Assembly: GCA_030679995.1 (NCBI GenBank)
Contig: JAUXSK010000004.1
Span: forward strand, 1 to 42,314
Source of the DNA: Candidatus Moraniibacteriota bacterium
Lineage (GTDB): Bacteria > Patescibacteriota > Minisyncoccia > Moranbacterales > UBA2206
Direction: 5' to 3'
DNA: 42,314 nucleotides
Under the pieces are notes generated by a model. That model did not search any database. It was given only the letters and a program-made list of their open reading frames with translations, and was not told the DNA's origin. A program made the position numbers and the translations under genes. Positions 1 through 7,534 of this stretch are shown here, in pieces; positions within the stretch are counted from its first letter, which is position 1, and each line of letters starts with the position of its first letter.

Positions 1-963
1 TATGACAAACTGACCTATGCCGGCAACCTGAATAATTTGAAAGATGTCGAAAACGATCCGAATTACAAATTCGTCCAAGGCGATATCGTCGATTTGGATT
101 TTCTGAACAAGGTCGTCCAAGAGAACGGCATCACCCATATCATAAACTTCGCGGCGGAAACCCACGTGGATCGTTCGATCCACGGCGGGTGCAAGGATTT
201 CGTCCTGACCAATACGCTCGGGGTGCAGATGATCCTGGACGCGGTGCGCGCCAATAAAATCGAAAAATTCGTCAATGTTTCAACTGACGAGGTCTATGGC
301 GCATTGGAGTTGGATGATGAAAAATTGTTTACGGAAAACACGCCGATCGAACCTAATATGCCCTATGCCGCCGCCAAAGCCGGAGGCGATCTGATGTGCC
401 GGGCCTATTTCAAAACGCACAAGGTTCCGGTGGTGGTGACGCATTGTTCGAATAATTACGGCCCATACCAATTTCCGGAAAAGTTGATCCCTTTCTTCGT
501 GTTCAAATTGTCCAAGGGCGAGAAAGTGCCGGTCTATGGCGACGGTTTGAATGTCCGCGATTGGATCCATGTCCGCGACCATGCCAAAGCGTTGCTTTTG
601 ATGCTTGAGAAGGGCGAGCCTGGCCGCGTATATAATGTCGGATCTGACAATGAGCGGAACAATCTGGAACTGACCCGGATGATATTGGGACTGATGGGCA
701 AAGGCGGGGAAATGATCGAATATGTCACCGACCGTCCTGGGCATGACCGGCGTTACGCGATCGATGCGAGTCTCATCCGCAGTCTCGGCTGGGAGCCGGA
801 TTATCCGCGGGAAAAATTCGAACAAGGACTCAAAGAAACCGTCGATTGGTATTTGGATAATAAGGAATGGGTGGAAGACCTTTGGAAGAAAAAAGACGAG
901 ATGAATAAGTTTATGGATACGTATGTTACTAGGACCGATAAGCCGCAGGAGAGGGCGAGATGA
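1..963 (+). CDS. rfbB: dTDP-glucose 4,6-dehydratase, 5' end outside window
   Basis: Extended short-chain dehydrogenase that converts dTDP-glucose to dTDP-4-keto-6-deoxyglucose in the cytoplasm using bound NAD. The frame is open from base 1 (YDKLTYAGNLNNL), so the track start at 37 (TTG) is not real. About 35-40 N-terminal residues with the Rossmann GxxGxxG loop lie upstream of the window. Visible family marks are the STDEVYG segment carrying the catalytic Thr-Asp-Glu, the YxxxK pair in MPYAAAK, the VTHCSNNYGPYQFPEKLIP block, and TDRPGHDRRYAID near the C-terminus, which is close to diagnostic for RfbB. It is followed 55 bp later by the FdtA-type gene and an rfbD-like gene, as expected for dTDP-sugar synthesis. 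The family assignment is firm. Confidence 0.96.
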   Translation, partial: YDKLTYAGNLNNLKDVENDPNYKFVQGDIVDLDFLNKVVQENGITHIINFAAETHVDRSIHGGCKDFVLTNTLGVQMILDAVRANKIEKFVNVSTDEVYGALELDDEKLFTENTPIEPNMPYAAAKAGGDLMCRAYFKTHKVPVVVTHCSNNYGPYQFPEKLIPFFVFKLSKGEKVPVYGDGLNVRDWIHVRDHAKALLLMLEKGEPGRVYNVGSDNERNNLELTRMILGLMGKGGEMIEYVTDRPGHDRRYAIDASLIRSLGWEPDYPREKFEQGLKETVDWYLDNKEWVEDLWKKKDEMNKFMDTYVTRTDKPQERAR

Positions 964-1018
964 GTTTGTAAAGTTCGTAAAGAAGTTTTAAAAATAAATT
1001 TTTTAACTGATAAAAATT

Positions 1019-1426
1019 ATGGAAATGAAATTTCAACAAGTTGAACTTAAGAAAATTCAAGCGCCTAATTTCGTGATGAGTCCGGTGGAACTGCGGGACT
1101 ACATCGATTTTGAAGTCAAACGTGTCTATTTCATCACCAAGCCGACCGGCAAAACTGGGGCGCATTGCCACAAAGTGGAAAAAGAATTTTTTATTTTGCA
1201 GAGCGGAACTTGCACGGCAATAATCGACAAAGGCGATGGATTGGAAGAAATGAAAATGGAAGGACCAACAAGCGCGCTGTATGTGGGAGACTATGTTTGG
1301 CATCAGTTTAAAGATTTTTCGCAGGATGCAATTTTATTAGCATTGTCTTCAACTAATTATAACCCAGACCGGTCGGACTACATTGAAGATTATGATGAAT
1401 ATATAAAAATAATTTTAAAAAAGTAG
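1019..1426 (+). CDS. fdtA: FdtA/QdtA-type dTDP-4-keto-6-deoxyhexose 3,4-ketoisomerase (cupin)
   Basis: A 135-residue single-domain cupin of the WxcM-like/FdtA family. These enzymes move the keto group of dTDP-4-keto-6-deoxyglucose to C3, giving precursors of 3-amino-3,6-dideoxy sugars. The family marks are GAHCHKVEKEFFILQSG (the cupin histidine motif) and the C-terminal Asp/Tyr-rich tail SDYIEDYDEYI. It starts at ATG 1019; ATG 1025 in the same frame is possible, and neither has a clear Shine-Dalgarno. It sits between rfbB, which makes its substrate, and an rfbD-like gene. No FdtB-type aminotransferase is visible, so the product could instead be a keto-deoxyhexose reduced by the RfbD-like enzyme. 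The family is clear; 3,4-ketoisomerase specificity (galacto versus gluco) is inferred. Confidence 0.82.
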   Translation: MEMKFQQVELKKIQAPNFVMSPVELRDYIDFEVKRVYFITKPTGKTGAHCHKVEKEFFILQSGTCTAIIDKGDGLEEMKMEGPTSALYVGDYVWHQFKDFSQDAILLALSSTNYNPDRSDYIEDYDEYIKIILKK

Positions 1427-1428
1427 CT

Positions 1429-2142
1429 ATGGCGGAACGACAGATACTTCTGGGCTTGACGACGACCCTGGGATCGGATTGGAGGATGAAAGCGGAAGAA
1501 ATCGACAGGCTCGGCATCAAAGAGCTGGCTTTGTTTCTGACCTGCCTGGGATCGGAAGATCGCCGCGAGCTGTATGGCCTTTTGGAAAATACGTCCCTGG
1601 AAAGTATTCCGCATGTGCATTTGCGCGATGATATGGAACTTTGGGAATTGGATTATCTGGTTGAAAAATACCACACCCAGGTCTTTAATATACATCCGAA
1701 AAAATCACACTATCCGCTCGTCAACGACCTTTCCAAATATAACAAGCGGATCTATATCGAGAATACGCCGGATGAACTTCCGGCTTTCGATGAGCTGGAG
1801 TCTTATGGCGGGGTGTGCTTGGATACCAGCCATTGGGAGAATTGGATTTTGGAAGGAAGTCCGGCTTGCAAACGAAAAAGTGATGGGATTAAAAAAATAT
1901 TAAATCTGTTTCCGGCGGGTTGCGCGCATATTTCCGCGATCAGTGCTGGATTGCATGACGATCCCGATAAAAAATATCCGGATCGCAAAGAATATTCCAG
2001 CCATTGGTTGGATAATCTTTCCGAGGTTGATTATGTAAAGAAATACCGGGTGTATTTGCCGAAAATCGTCAGCATCGAACTGGAAAATCCGCTTGAGGAA
2101 CAATTGGAAATCAAAAAGTACCTGGACCGGATAATAAATTAA
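1429..2142 (+). CDS. TIM-barrel sugar isomerase/epimerase-like protein (xylose isomerase-like)
   Basis: A 237-residue soluble protein whose strand-end motifs fit the AP endonuclease-2/xylose isomerase-like TIM barrel: HVHLRDD, NIHP, IYIENTP, VCLDTSHWEN, CAHISAIS and IVSIELENP, each placing His, Glu or Asp at the C-terminal end of a beta strand where this fold binds its metal. The reaction is unknown. Its place between a ketoisomerase and a 4-keto reductase suggests an isomerisation or epimerisation of a sugar intermediate. It starts two bases after the fdtA stop, which implies translational coupling. It is a little shorter than typical family members (about 260-290 residues). The fold call is fairly secure; the substrate is not known. 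Confidence 0.65.
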   Translation: MAERQILLGLTTTLGSDWRMKAEEIDRLGIKELALFLTCLGSEDRRELYGLLENTSLESIPHVHLRDDMELWELDYLVEKYHTQVFNIHPKKSHYPLVNDLSKYNKRIYIENTPDELPAFDELESYGGVCLDTSHWENWILEGSPACKRKSDGIKKILNLFPAGCAHISAISAGLHDDPDKKYPDRKEYSSHWLDNLSEVDYVKKYRVYLPKIVSIELENPLEEQLEIKKYLDRIIN

Positions 2143-2155
2143 AAAAATATATTTT

Positions 2156-3130
2156 ATGGTTAAAAAAATCAAGTCTCCGAAAGTTCAACCTTCGGAAAAA
2201 AAGAAAGTTTTGATAATCGGCGCCAAGGGTATGTTAGGCCAGGAACTGGTCAATGTTTTCAAAAAAGATTCAAGCTATGACGTTGTGGCTTGGGATCGAG
2301 AGATCATCGATGTCACTGTTGAAAAAGACGTGGATGAAAAGGTTGAAAAATTAAAACCAGCTATCATTATCAATGCGACCGGGTACAATGCCGTGGATAA
2401 ATGCGAGGAGGATAAGCAGGAATACGAACTGGCGAAAAAACTGAATGGCAAGGCGCCGGGTTATTTGGCGAAAGCGGCCAAAAAAAATAAGGCAGTATTC
2501 GTAAATTATTCATCCGACTATGTCTTTAATGGACAACCGGATATTCCAGAGCCGGAAGGCTGCACTCATTCATGTGCGTCATGTGGCTTACATCAAGGAT
2601 TTGCGCCGGAAATTGGTTTTGATGAAAATGCACAGACTAGCCCGATTTCCAATTATGGTAAATCGAAAGTGCTGGGTGAGAAAGCGGTGCGTAAATACGG
2701 GGAAGATTATTATATCATTAGGCTTTCCTGGCTGTTCGGGAAACCGGGAGCTTCAGAGGGATCTAAAAAGAGTTTTTTCAGTATGATGCTGGAATTAGGC
2801 CGGAAGAACAAGGAAGTGAAAGGGGTGGATGATGAAACCAGCTGTTTCACCTATGCTCCGGATTTGGCAAAAAAGACCAAAGAGTTGGTCGAGTCCAAAA
2901 AACCGTCAGGAATCTACCATATTACGAACGGCGGACCAAGCAGTTGGTATGAAGGCGTGCTGGAATTGTACCGGCAGGCGAAATTGAAAACGAAAGTCAT
3001 CCCCGTCAGCGGCGCGGAATTCCGGCGGCCGGCCAAACGCCCGCACTACTCGGTCCTGCTTAATACGAAACTCAATCCACTTCGGAGTTATAAGGAAGCT
3101 CTTAAGGAATATTTGAAAAAGTCCGAATAA
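2156..3130 (+). CDS. rfbD: RfbD-like dTDP-4-dehydrorhamnose reductase with a Cys-rich insertion
   Basis: NAD(P)H-dependent extended SDR of the RmlD family, which reduces a dTDP-4-keto-6-deoxyhexose (classically dTDP-4-dehydrorhamnose to dTDP-L-rhamnose). The nucleotide loop GAKGMLG is at residues 22-28, INATGYNAVDKCEED is around 72-86, YSSDYVFNG is around 118-126, and the catalytic pair YGKSK is at 167-171. Its 324 residues exceed the usual 280-300 because of a roughly 15-residue N-terminal lysine-rich extension and an insertion of about 25-30 residues (127-156) right after the DYVFNG strand. That insertion carries Cys136, Cys140 and Cys143 (CxxxCxxC). The gene follows the TIM-barrel gene by 13 bp. 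Substrate stereochemistry is uncertain because no rfbC epimerase is in view. Confidence 0.88.
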   Translation: MVKKIKSPKVQPSEKKKVLIIGAKGMLGQELVNVFKKDSSYDVVAWDREIIDVTVEKDVDEKVEKLKPAIIINATGYNAVDKCEEDKQEYELAKKLNGKAPGYLAKAAKKNKAVFVNYSSDYVFNGQPDIPEPEGCTHSCASCGLHQGFAPEIGFDENAQTSPISNYGKSKVLGEKAVRKYGEDYYIIRLSWLFGKPGASEGSKKSFFSMMLELGRKNKEVKGVDDETSCFTYAPDLAKKTKELVESKKPSGIYHITNGGPSSWYEGVLELYRQAKLKTKVIPVSGAEFRRPAKRPHYSVLLNTKLNPLRSYKEALKEYLKKSE

Positions 3131-3146
3131 CAACATAATAAATAAT

Positions 3147-4094
3147 ATGGAAACTTTCAAGCCGGAAATTATTCCGGATAGCGGGAAACCAAAGCCAGCG
3201 GAAGAAAAAAACGGATTGGAATGGGGGATATACGGGCCGGAAAAAGTCGGGGTTATTTCCGTAAATCTGGAGGACGCCTTGGGGGGCGGCCAGGCTGATT
3301 TGCAAAAAGCGCAAGTGATCCTTGGCGATCCGAAAGCACTCCGCAGTTTTATGGTCGAAGGGGAATATGGGATATTGCAACGCGGATTTGAGGCGTTTTT
3401 GAAAGAGAAGTTCGGACCGCAAGCGGACATCTTTTCAGTCGATGGGAAACAGATCATTGGGATGCTCCACGAAGCCGGATTGCCGGAGCAATACCTGTCG
3501 GAACTTTCAGGGGCGGCCTTCCACCGGCAGGACCCGGTTATGTTTTACCGCGTGCTCGGTATCATTTTTGAAAACGCGGACTTGCTGGAAAACAAAGATT
3601 TGGTTTTGCGGGCCAGGCACGACCGGGCAAGCTGGAAATATTCCGTCGGAAAAAACCCGGAAGCGGCTATTGATGAAAATATGAAAGTTATGTTGGAGGC
3701 CAAAGAAAAAGGCCAGGACATCCTCCAGTGGAAAGCCAGGTTCGGGCTGACCGACCAAAGGAAATTGAAACCGAAAGATAAGGCTGATGATTTCAAATTA
3801 ATCGCGGGTAAATTGGAAAATTTAGATAATTTATATGACGCGCATCGGGCCAAGATCGAAGAGGCCCGGGCGAGGGTGCGGCTGGCTTCATTGCAATCCT
3901 CCGCCCAAGATAGCACTGTCCGGGAAGATAATTTGGAAAGCGCGCGCGGATTGATTGGGGAGGTTTTGGAATATTACCGAAAAAGCGGATACAAGAAACT
4001 CGCGCAAATTACACTCAAGGTTTTGGAAAAATACGGAAAAGAAAGTGGAAATAAGCAGTTCGTTCGAGAGGCTAAAGAGACATATCCTTTGTAA
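3147..4094 (+). CDS. unrecognised mostly helical cytoplasmic protein
   Basis: A 315-residue protein I do not recognise. It has no signal peptide or membrane segment. The N-terminus is Pro/Lys/Glu-rich and disordered-looking. The remainder is dominated by charged helical stretches, for example around residues 205-250 (KLENLDNLYDAHRAKIEEARARVR), and could form a helical bundle or coiled coil. It starts 16 bp after the rfbD-like gene on the same strand and has the codon use of its neighbours, so it is probably the last gene of that operon. A link to glycan synthesis is only positional. It is probably a real gene because the frame is long and the antisense ORFs are short shadows. Confidence 0.7.
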   Translation: METFKPEIIPDSGKPKPAEEKNGLEWGIYGPEKVGVISVNLEDALGGGQADLQKAQVILGDPKALRSFMVEGEYGILQRGFEAFLKEKFGPQADIFSVDGKQIIGMLHEAGLPEQYLSELSGAAFHRQDPVMFYRVLGIIFENADLLENKDLVLRARHDRASWKYSVGKNPEAAIDENMKVMLEAKEKGQDILQWKARFGLTDQRKLKPKDKADDFKLIAGKLENLDNLYDAHRAKIEEARARVRLASLQSSAQDSTVREDNLESARGLIGEVLEYYRKSGYKKLAQITLKVLEKYGKESGNKQFVREAKETYPL

Positions 4095-4156
4095 AAATAT
4101 AATCGAAAAACGCAAATTTTAGTTAAAAAATCTTTTATTTCAGGGATTTTTTGCTA

Positions 4157-4185
4157 TTGACGGTTTTTAATAAATGTGCTAGAAT
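4157..4185 (+). promoter_or_regulatory. sigma70-type promoter with extended -10
   Basis: TTGACG at 4157-4162, a 17-bp spacer and TAGAAT at 4180-4185, preceded by TGC (extended -10). The predicted transcription start is near 4192. It follows the end of the rfbB operon and drives the leader and gene at 4399. Confidence 0.75.
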
Positions 4186-4197
4186 AGATTGTTGAAA

Positions 4198-4326
4198 ATG
4201 AAAAACAAAAAAATGACTGGTTTTCCTTCGCGGCGTATATTTCAAATGGGAAATATGCGAAGCGAAGTAGAAATCAGCAGTCCTTTTTATCGGCGATGGG
4301 AATGTTTCGGAAAGGTCCGGAGCTAG
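4198..4326 (+). CDS. possible 42-residue leader ORF
   Basis: ATG 4198 lies about six bases after the predicted transcription start and opens a 42-codon frame (MKNKKMTGFPSRRIF...) ending at TAG 4324. It is too short for the ORF track. The frame spans the leader hairpin at 4226-4267, and its stop falls inside the palindrome GAGCTAGCTC (4320-4329). There is no Shine-Dalgarno; translation would have to be near-leaderless. It could be an upstream ORF whose translation changes folding of the leader before the well-marked gene at 4399, or it may be chance. I cannot decide from sequence alone. Confidence 0.3.
   Translation: MKNKKMTGFPSRRIFQMGNMRSEVEISSPFYRRWECFGKVRS
4226..4267 (+). other. long imperfect hairpin in the 5' leader
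   Basis: CTTCGC (4226-4231) pairs with GCGAAG (4262-4267). Inside it, GTATATTTC pairs with GAAATATGC (nine pairs, one G-U) around a six-base loop, with a three-by-three internal loop between the stems. No U-run follows, so it is not an intrinsic terminator. It lies in the roughly 200-nt leader between the 4157 promoter and the gene at 4399 and may be a regulatory or stabilising structure. Confidence 0.5.
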
Positions 4327-4386
4327 CTCAAATAGGAGCGAAAAGCCTGTCGCTAAAAAACTTCATTTGTCGCAAGTGGGCGGCAG

Positions 4387-4393
4387 AAGGAGG
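4387..4393 (+). promoter_or_regulatory. strong Shine-Dalgarno for the 4399 gene
   Basis: AAGGAGG ends five bases before ATG 4399. It is the most complete ribosome binding site in the window; most neighbouring genes have none that is recognisable. It fixes the start of this unknown gene. Confidence 0.85.
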
Positions 4394-4398
4394 ATGTT

Positions 4399-4881
4399 AT
4401 GAAGAAGTTAAGTCTGGGCGAAGAGCTCATGGTCGAAGGCCGCGGCGGTTGGGTTTATAGGATCATCGGCGCTGGCGACGGTGCTGATATCGAGGCATCC
4501 AATCCAGTCGAGGGCGGAGGTGAGAAGTTTTTCACCTTCTCCACCGTCGGCAACCCGTACGGGGCCGGAAAAATCATTCAGGAGCGATCCCTCGGGATTG
4601 CAACTGAATATGGCCGCGTTGTCGGGGCGCTTGTCCTTGATACTGACGGCAAGGTTGCCGAGCGGTTCTCCTGGTCTAATTCTGTCTATATGAAGAAGCA
4701 GACCGTGGAAATCGCCGCCACTGGCGAGTTGTTCGTCGGCGGCGTCAGCAAGGGCTACCTTGCGGCCGTATTCCTGCCGGACAAGAACCGGCTGGATGGC
4801 TATGTTGGCATTTTCAAGCCAACCAGGCCTGAAATGGTGAAAGTGTTGGAGATGGAGGATCTGCTTCTCGCCAGCATTTAA
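4399..4881 (+). CDS. unrecognised 160-residue soluble protein
   Basis: I do not recognise this protein. It has 160 residues, no signal peptide and no membrane helix, is rich in Gly and Val, and looks mainly beta-stranded (alternating hydrophobic stretches such as WVYRIIGAGDG and GRVVGALVLDTDGKV). Its start is set by AAGGAGG five bases upstream. It is monocistronic: it has its own promoter (4157-4185), a structured leader of about 200 nt and a strong intrinsic terminator (4904-4957). Codon choice is more G+C-rich than in the glycan genes. The careful transcriptional packaging suggests a well-expressed housekeeping or regulatory protein, but no function can be assigned. Confidence 0.78.
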   Translation: MKKLSLGEELMVEGRGGWVYRIIGAGDGADIEASNPVEGGGEKFFTFSTVGNPYGAGKIIQERSLGIATEYGRVVGALVLDTDGKVAERFSWSNSVYMKKQTVEIAATGELFVGGVSKGYLAAVFLPDKNRLDGYVGIFKPTRPEMVKVLEMEDLLLASI

Positions 4882-4903
4882 TTTAACCAATTTTTTACTA
4901 TAC

Positions 4904-4957
4904 CACCCTCGCGCCGGATTTCCAGATTTCTGGGTTTCCGGTCTGAGGGTGTTTTTT
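4904..4957 (+). terminator. intrinsic terminator after the 4399 gene
   Basis: CACCCTC (4904-4910) pairs with GAGGGTG (4945-4951), with an inner CCGGA/TCCGG and CCAGA/TCTGG extension, followed by T6 at 4952-4957. Confidence 0.88.
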
Positions 4958-4967
4958 ATTGGGAAAA

Positions 4968-4996
4968 TTGCAAAAAGCGGGATTTTTTGGTATAGT
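4968..4996 (+). promoter_or_regulatory. promoter of glyA
   Basis: TTGCAA at 4968-4973, a 17-bp spacer, and TATAGT at 4991-4996 preceded by TGG (extended -10). It lies directly downstream of the previous terminator and about 95 bp before glyA, giving a leader of about 88 nt. Confidence 0.7.
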
Positions 4997-5090
4997 TTTG
5001 AATACAAGCGAATTTTATCAAATAAATAACCAGCACTAAACAATGGAATTTTTATTTTACATCAAATGAAAATATCCATCACGAAACTTT

Positions 5091-6335
5091 ATGCCGATAT
5101 TAAAAAAGCAAGATCCGAAAATTTATAAAGCGATCCAAGGCGAACTCAAAAGGCAGCGCGAGGGGATGGAATTGATCGCCAGCGAGAACTATGTTTCCGA
5201 AGCGGTTTTGGAAGCGCTGGGAACGGTTTTTACCAATAAATATTCCGAAGGCTATCCGGGGAGAAGATATTACGGCGGGCAGGAATTCACGGATGTCGTG
5301 GAAAACCTAGCGATCGAACGGGCCAAGAAACTTTTCGGAGCCGAACATGTGAATGTCCAGCCGCTTTCCGGCGCGCCGGCCAATATGATCGCCTACAGCG
5401 CCGTTTTGAAACCGGGCGATAAGGTTTTGGGGATGGACCTTTCCCACGGCGGCCATCTGACGCACGGCCATCCGGTCACCCTTTCGGCCCAGGTATATGA
5501 TTTTGTCCGCTACAAGACCGGCGCGGACGGCAAGATTGATTACAAAGAATTGGAAGCGATGGCTATCAAGGAAAAACCGCAGATGATCTTGGCAGGTTTT
5601 TCCGCTTACACCCGGCAATTGGATTACAAAAAATTCGCGGCTATCGCCAAGAAAGTGGGCGCGATCACGATGTTTGATATCGCGCATATCGCGGGACTCA
5701 TCGCCGGCAAGGCTTTGCCTAATCCCGTGCCATATTTCGATATCGTTACGACCACGACCCACAAGACCTTGCGCGGTCCGCGCGGCGGAATGATCCTGTG
5801 CAAGGAAAAGTTCGCCAAAGCGATCGATAAAGCGGCTTTTCCTGGATTCCAAGGCGGACCGCATATGAACAACATCGCGGCCAAGGCGGTGGCTTTCGGT
5901 GAGGCGTTGAAACCGTCGTTCGCGAGATATGCGGCGCAGATCCTCAAAAACGCCAAGGTCTTGGAAATTGAGTTGAAAAAATACGGATTCAAGATAATGT
6001 TCGGCGGGACGGATAACCATATGGTCCTGGTGGATGTCTTCGGCAGCAAAGGCGTGACCGGCAAGGAGGCGGAAAAGGCTCTGGACAAAGTCGGTATAAC
6101 TTTGAATAAAAATATGATTCCCGATGACCCGAGAAGCCCGATGGACCCGAGCGGCGTGCGGATCGGCGTGCCGGCGGTGACGACCCGCGGGATGAAAGAA
6201 AGGGAAATCGTGAAAATCGCCCGCTGGATAAACGATGTGGTTGAAAACCACGCGGATGAAAAAAAGCTCAAAGTGATCCACAAAGAAGTGATCGCGCTTT
6301 GCAAAAAATTCCCGGTATATGGAAACTTGAAATAA
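5091..6335 (+). CDS. glyA: serine hydroxymethyltransferase
   Basis: PLP enzyme that interconverts serine and glycine with tetrahydrofolate, supplying one-carbon units in the cytoplasm. At 414 residues it has the normal bacterial length. Recognisable blocks are [18 protein letters not shown] near the N-terminus, [15 protein letters not shown], the substrate-loop region [10 protein letters not shown], and the PLP-lysine motif [14 protein letters not shown] (Lys at about residue 225), then [14 protein letters not shown] and the C-terminal [16 protein letters not shown] 5091 gives the usual N-terminus; no strong RBS precedes it. It appears monocistronic, with its own extended -10 promoter, and is a housekeeping gene lodged between polysaccharide operons. 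Confidence 0.98.
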   Translation: MPILKKQDPKIYKAIQGELKRQREGMELIASENYVSEAVLEALGTVFTNKYSEGYPGRRYYGGQEFTDVVENLAIERAKKLFGAEHVNVQPLSGAPANMIAYSAVLKPGDKVLGMDLSHGGHLTHGHPVTLSAQVYDFVRYKTGADGKIDYKELEAMAIKEKPQMILAGFSAYTRQLDYKKFAAIAKKVGAITMFDIAHIAGLIAGKALPNPVPYFDIVTTTTHKTLRGPRGGMILCKEKFAKAIDKAAFPGFQGGPHMNNIAAKAVAFGEALKPSFARYAAQILKNAKVLEIELKKYGFKIMFGGTDNHMVLVDVFGSKGVTGKEAEKALDKVGITLNKNMIPDDPRSPMDPSGVRIGVPAVTTRGMKEREIVKIARWINDVVENHADEKKLKVIHKEVIALCKKFPVYGNLK

Positions 6336-6390
6336 TAGTAAAAATAAAATACGCGGATTGTTTGGACCGGAATTGCCGGCGGTTTTCGGT

Positions 6391-6419
6391 TTGACAAATC
6401 CAGGATTGTGTGCCAAATT
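6391..6419 (+). promoter_or_regulatory. candidate promoter for the 6505 gene
   Basis: A consensus -35 TTGACA (6391-6396), a 17-bp spacer, and a poor -10 CAAATT (6414-6419) preceded by TGC (extended -10). The start would be near 6426, about 80 nt before ATG 6505. The weak -10 lowers confidence. Confidence 0.5.
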
Positions 6420-6504
6420 AAGCCATTGGCAGATTGGATGGATGATACGGCTGATTTAAAAAAGCCATTGGTTCTTATACAAAAAAATAGACTGGGAGGC
6501 GACT

Positions 6505-7320
6505 ATGGCAAAGGCAAGGATCGAAACGGAATATGAGGATTTTTTATTGGTGGATGTTCCGGCGGCGGGGCTGTCCAATGGCAACGGCATTACTGACATT
6601 GAAAAGAAGAGAATCGTCCTTGAGGATAATCTCCATCTGCTGGCTTTCACGGAATTGTTTTTTGCCGAGTCCTTCCAGAATAATGAAAACGGGGACAAGG
6701 TGAAGGACGTGTTACGCAGTTTTTTTCTGGAGCGCGTCAGCGCGGGTTATGATGCGCTTGTCAAGAAAAATCTGGCGGTTTTTGATTTTCCATTGATTTG
6801 CATAACAAGAATTGAGAGCCTGGGTATGATTAAAGAAAACATGGTCGTAGAACTGCGTCTGACCAGGAATGGCTGGGTGTGTGAACAGTATACCGAAATA
6901 TTCCGGACGACCTATGGAATGTGCCGTCCGGCTAAGGCCATTTCGATTATTCTCGATCTGTCCGGCGGGGTCATAGACATAGAAATGGCCACTATGCTCA
7001 TATCCGAGTTCGTCGCGGACGGACTGAGTCTGAATCCGTTCATGGTCAGAAATGACATTATCGACGCCTCTAGTCGAGGCGAGCTGGCCTGCTTCGGAGT
7101 GAAAAATAATTTCAAAATCGAGGCAGGCTTGCGCCAAATCGATTCCGATAGTTTGGAGCTGGATAAAAACAGCCCGAACATAAGAGTGGTGCACGGAACG
7201 GGGAAAGCGGAATTCCGCATCGGGATTTCGGCCAATCCGAACTTCCTGATAATAAGCCCGGCAGCGCACAGGGCGGTGGCGGCTTACGCGGAGGAGGCAG
7301 CCAAACGACTGTCGACTTAA
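6505..7320 (+). CDS. unrecognised 271-residue soluble protein
   Basis: I do not recognise this protein. It is soluble-looking, with no signal peptide or membrane helix and mixed alpha/beta composition. The start is well defined by GGGAGG five bases before ATG 6505, which makes this and the 4399 gene the two strongest RBS genes in the window. The C-terminal half has short-strand segments (SIILDLSGGVID, NPNFLIISPAAHRAVAAYAEEAAKR), the latter ending in an amphipathic helix. It appears to be a single-gene unit between a TTGACA promoter and a hairpin at 7341. Nothing links it to glycan synthesis apart from position. Confidence 0.75.
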   Translation: MAKARIETEYEDFLLVDVPAAGLSNGNGITDIEKKRIVLEDNLHLLAFTELFFAESFQNNENGDKVKDVLRSFFLERVSAGYDALVKKNLAVFDFPLICITRIESLGMIKENMVVELRLTRNGWVCEQYTEIFRTTYGMCRPAKAISIILDLSGGVIDIEMATMLISEFVADGLSLNPFMVRNDIIDASSRGELACFGVKNNFKIEAGLRQIDSDSLELDKNSPNIRVVHGTGKAEFRIGISANPNFLIISPAAHRAVAAYAEEAAKRLST

Positions 7321-7340
7321 TCAATATCAAGAACAAGCCT

Positions 7341-7377
7341 GTGAGCCGTCGCTGGAATCTATCCGGTGGCGGCTCAC
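7341..7377 (+). terminator. strong hairpin after the 6505 gene, terminator-like
   Basis: GTGAGCCG (7341-7348) pairs with CGGCTCAC (7370-7377), and the next seven positions also pair when G-U is allowed, giving a 15-bp stem with loop AATCTAT. Only a broken T tract (ATCTTTCTC) follows, so termination may be weak. Confidence 0.55.
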
Positions 7378-7473
7378 GATCTTTCTCGGGCTGGGATATT
7401 TTCCAAGAGGGAGGTATGCCGGCGGGAGCTGAGATGCGTATTCGGGCAAGACCGGAGTTATCCGCAACTTGCA

Positions 7474-7502
7474 TTGTAAAGCAATCGATAGTTTGTTATA
7501 CT
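7474..7502 (+). promoter_or_regulatory. promoter of the 7535-14735 operon
   Basis: TTGTAA (7474-7479), a 17-bp spacer, TATACT (7497-7502) with TGT immediately before it (extended -10). The predicted start is near 7509, about 26 nt before ATG 7535. There is no other good promoter before the following gene string. Confidence 0.7.
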
Positions 7503-7534
7503 GGATTTGGGATTAATCATTGGAAATCAGAGGG

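Noticed and set aside
2561-2584. CxxxCxxC as evidence for a radical SAM enzyme
   Set aside because: The motif is in an insertion of an SDR reductase with an intact Rossmann loop and YxxxK; no radical SAM barrel is present.
4125-4152. AAAAAATC...GATTTTTT hairpin after the 3147 gene as a terminator
   Set aside because: The stem is almost all A-T with a 12-base loop and is too weak to call.
5043-5130. Two tiny chained ORFs before glyA (MEFLFYIK and [14 protein letters not shown]...) with an ATGA overlap
   Set aside because: Eight and about twenty codons, no ribosome sites, overlapping the glyA start; most likely chance.
5307-6416. Long antisense ORF (369 aa) opposite glyA, and others such as 280-825 minus
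   Set aside because: They lie wholly within well-identified genes, have shadow-like composition rich in His/Arg/Phe, and show no motifs.
6438-6536. 32-codon ORF in the leader of the 6505 gene, overlapping its start
   Set aside because: No ribosome binding site of its own, and the GGGAGG clearly serves ATG 6505.
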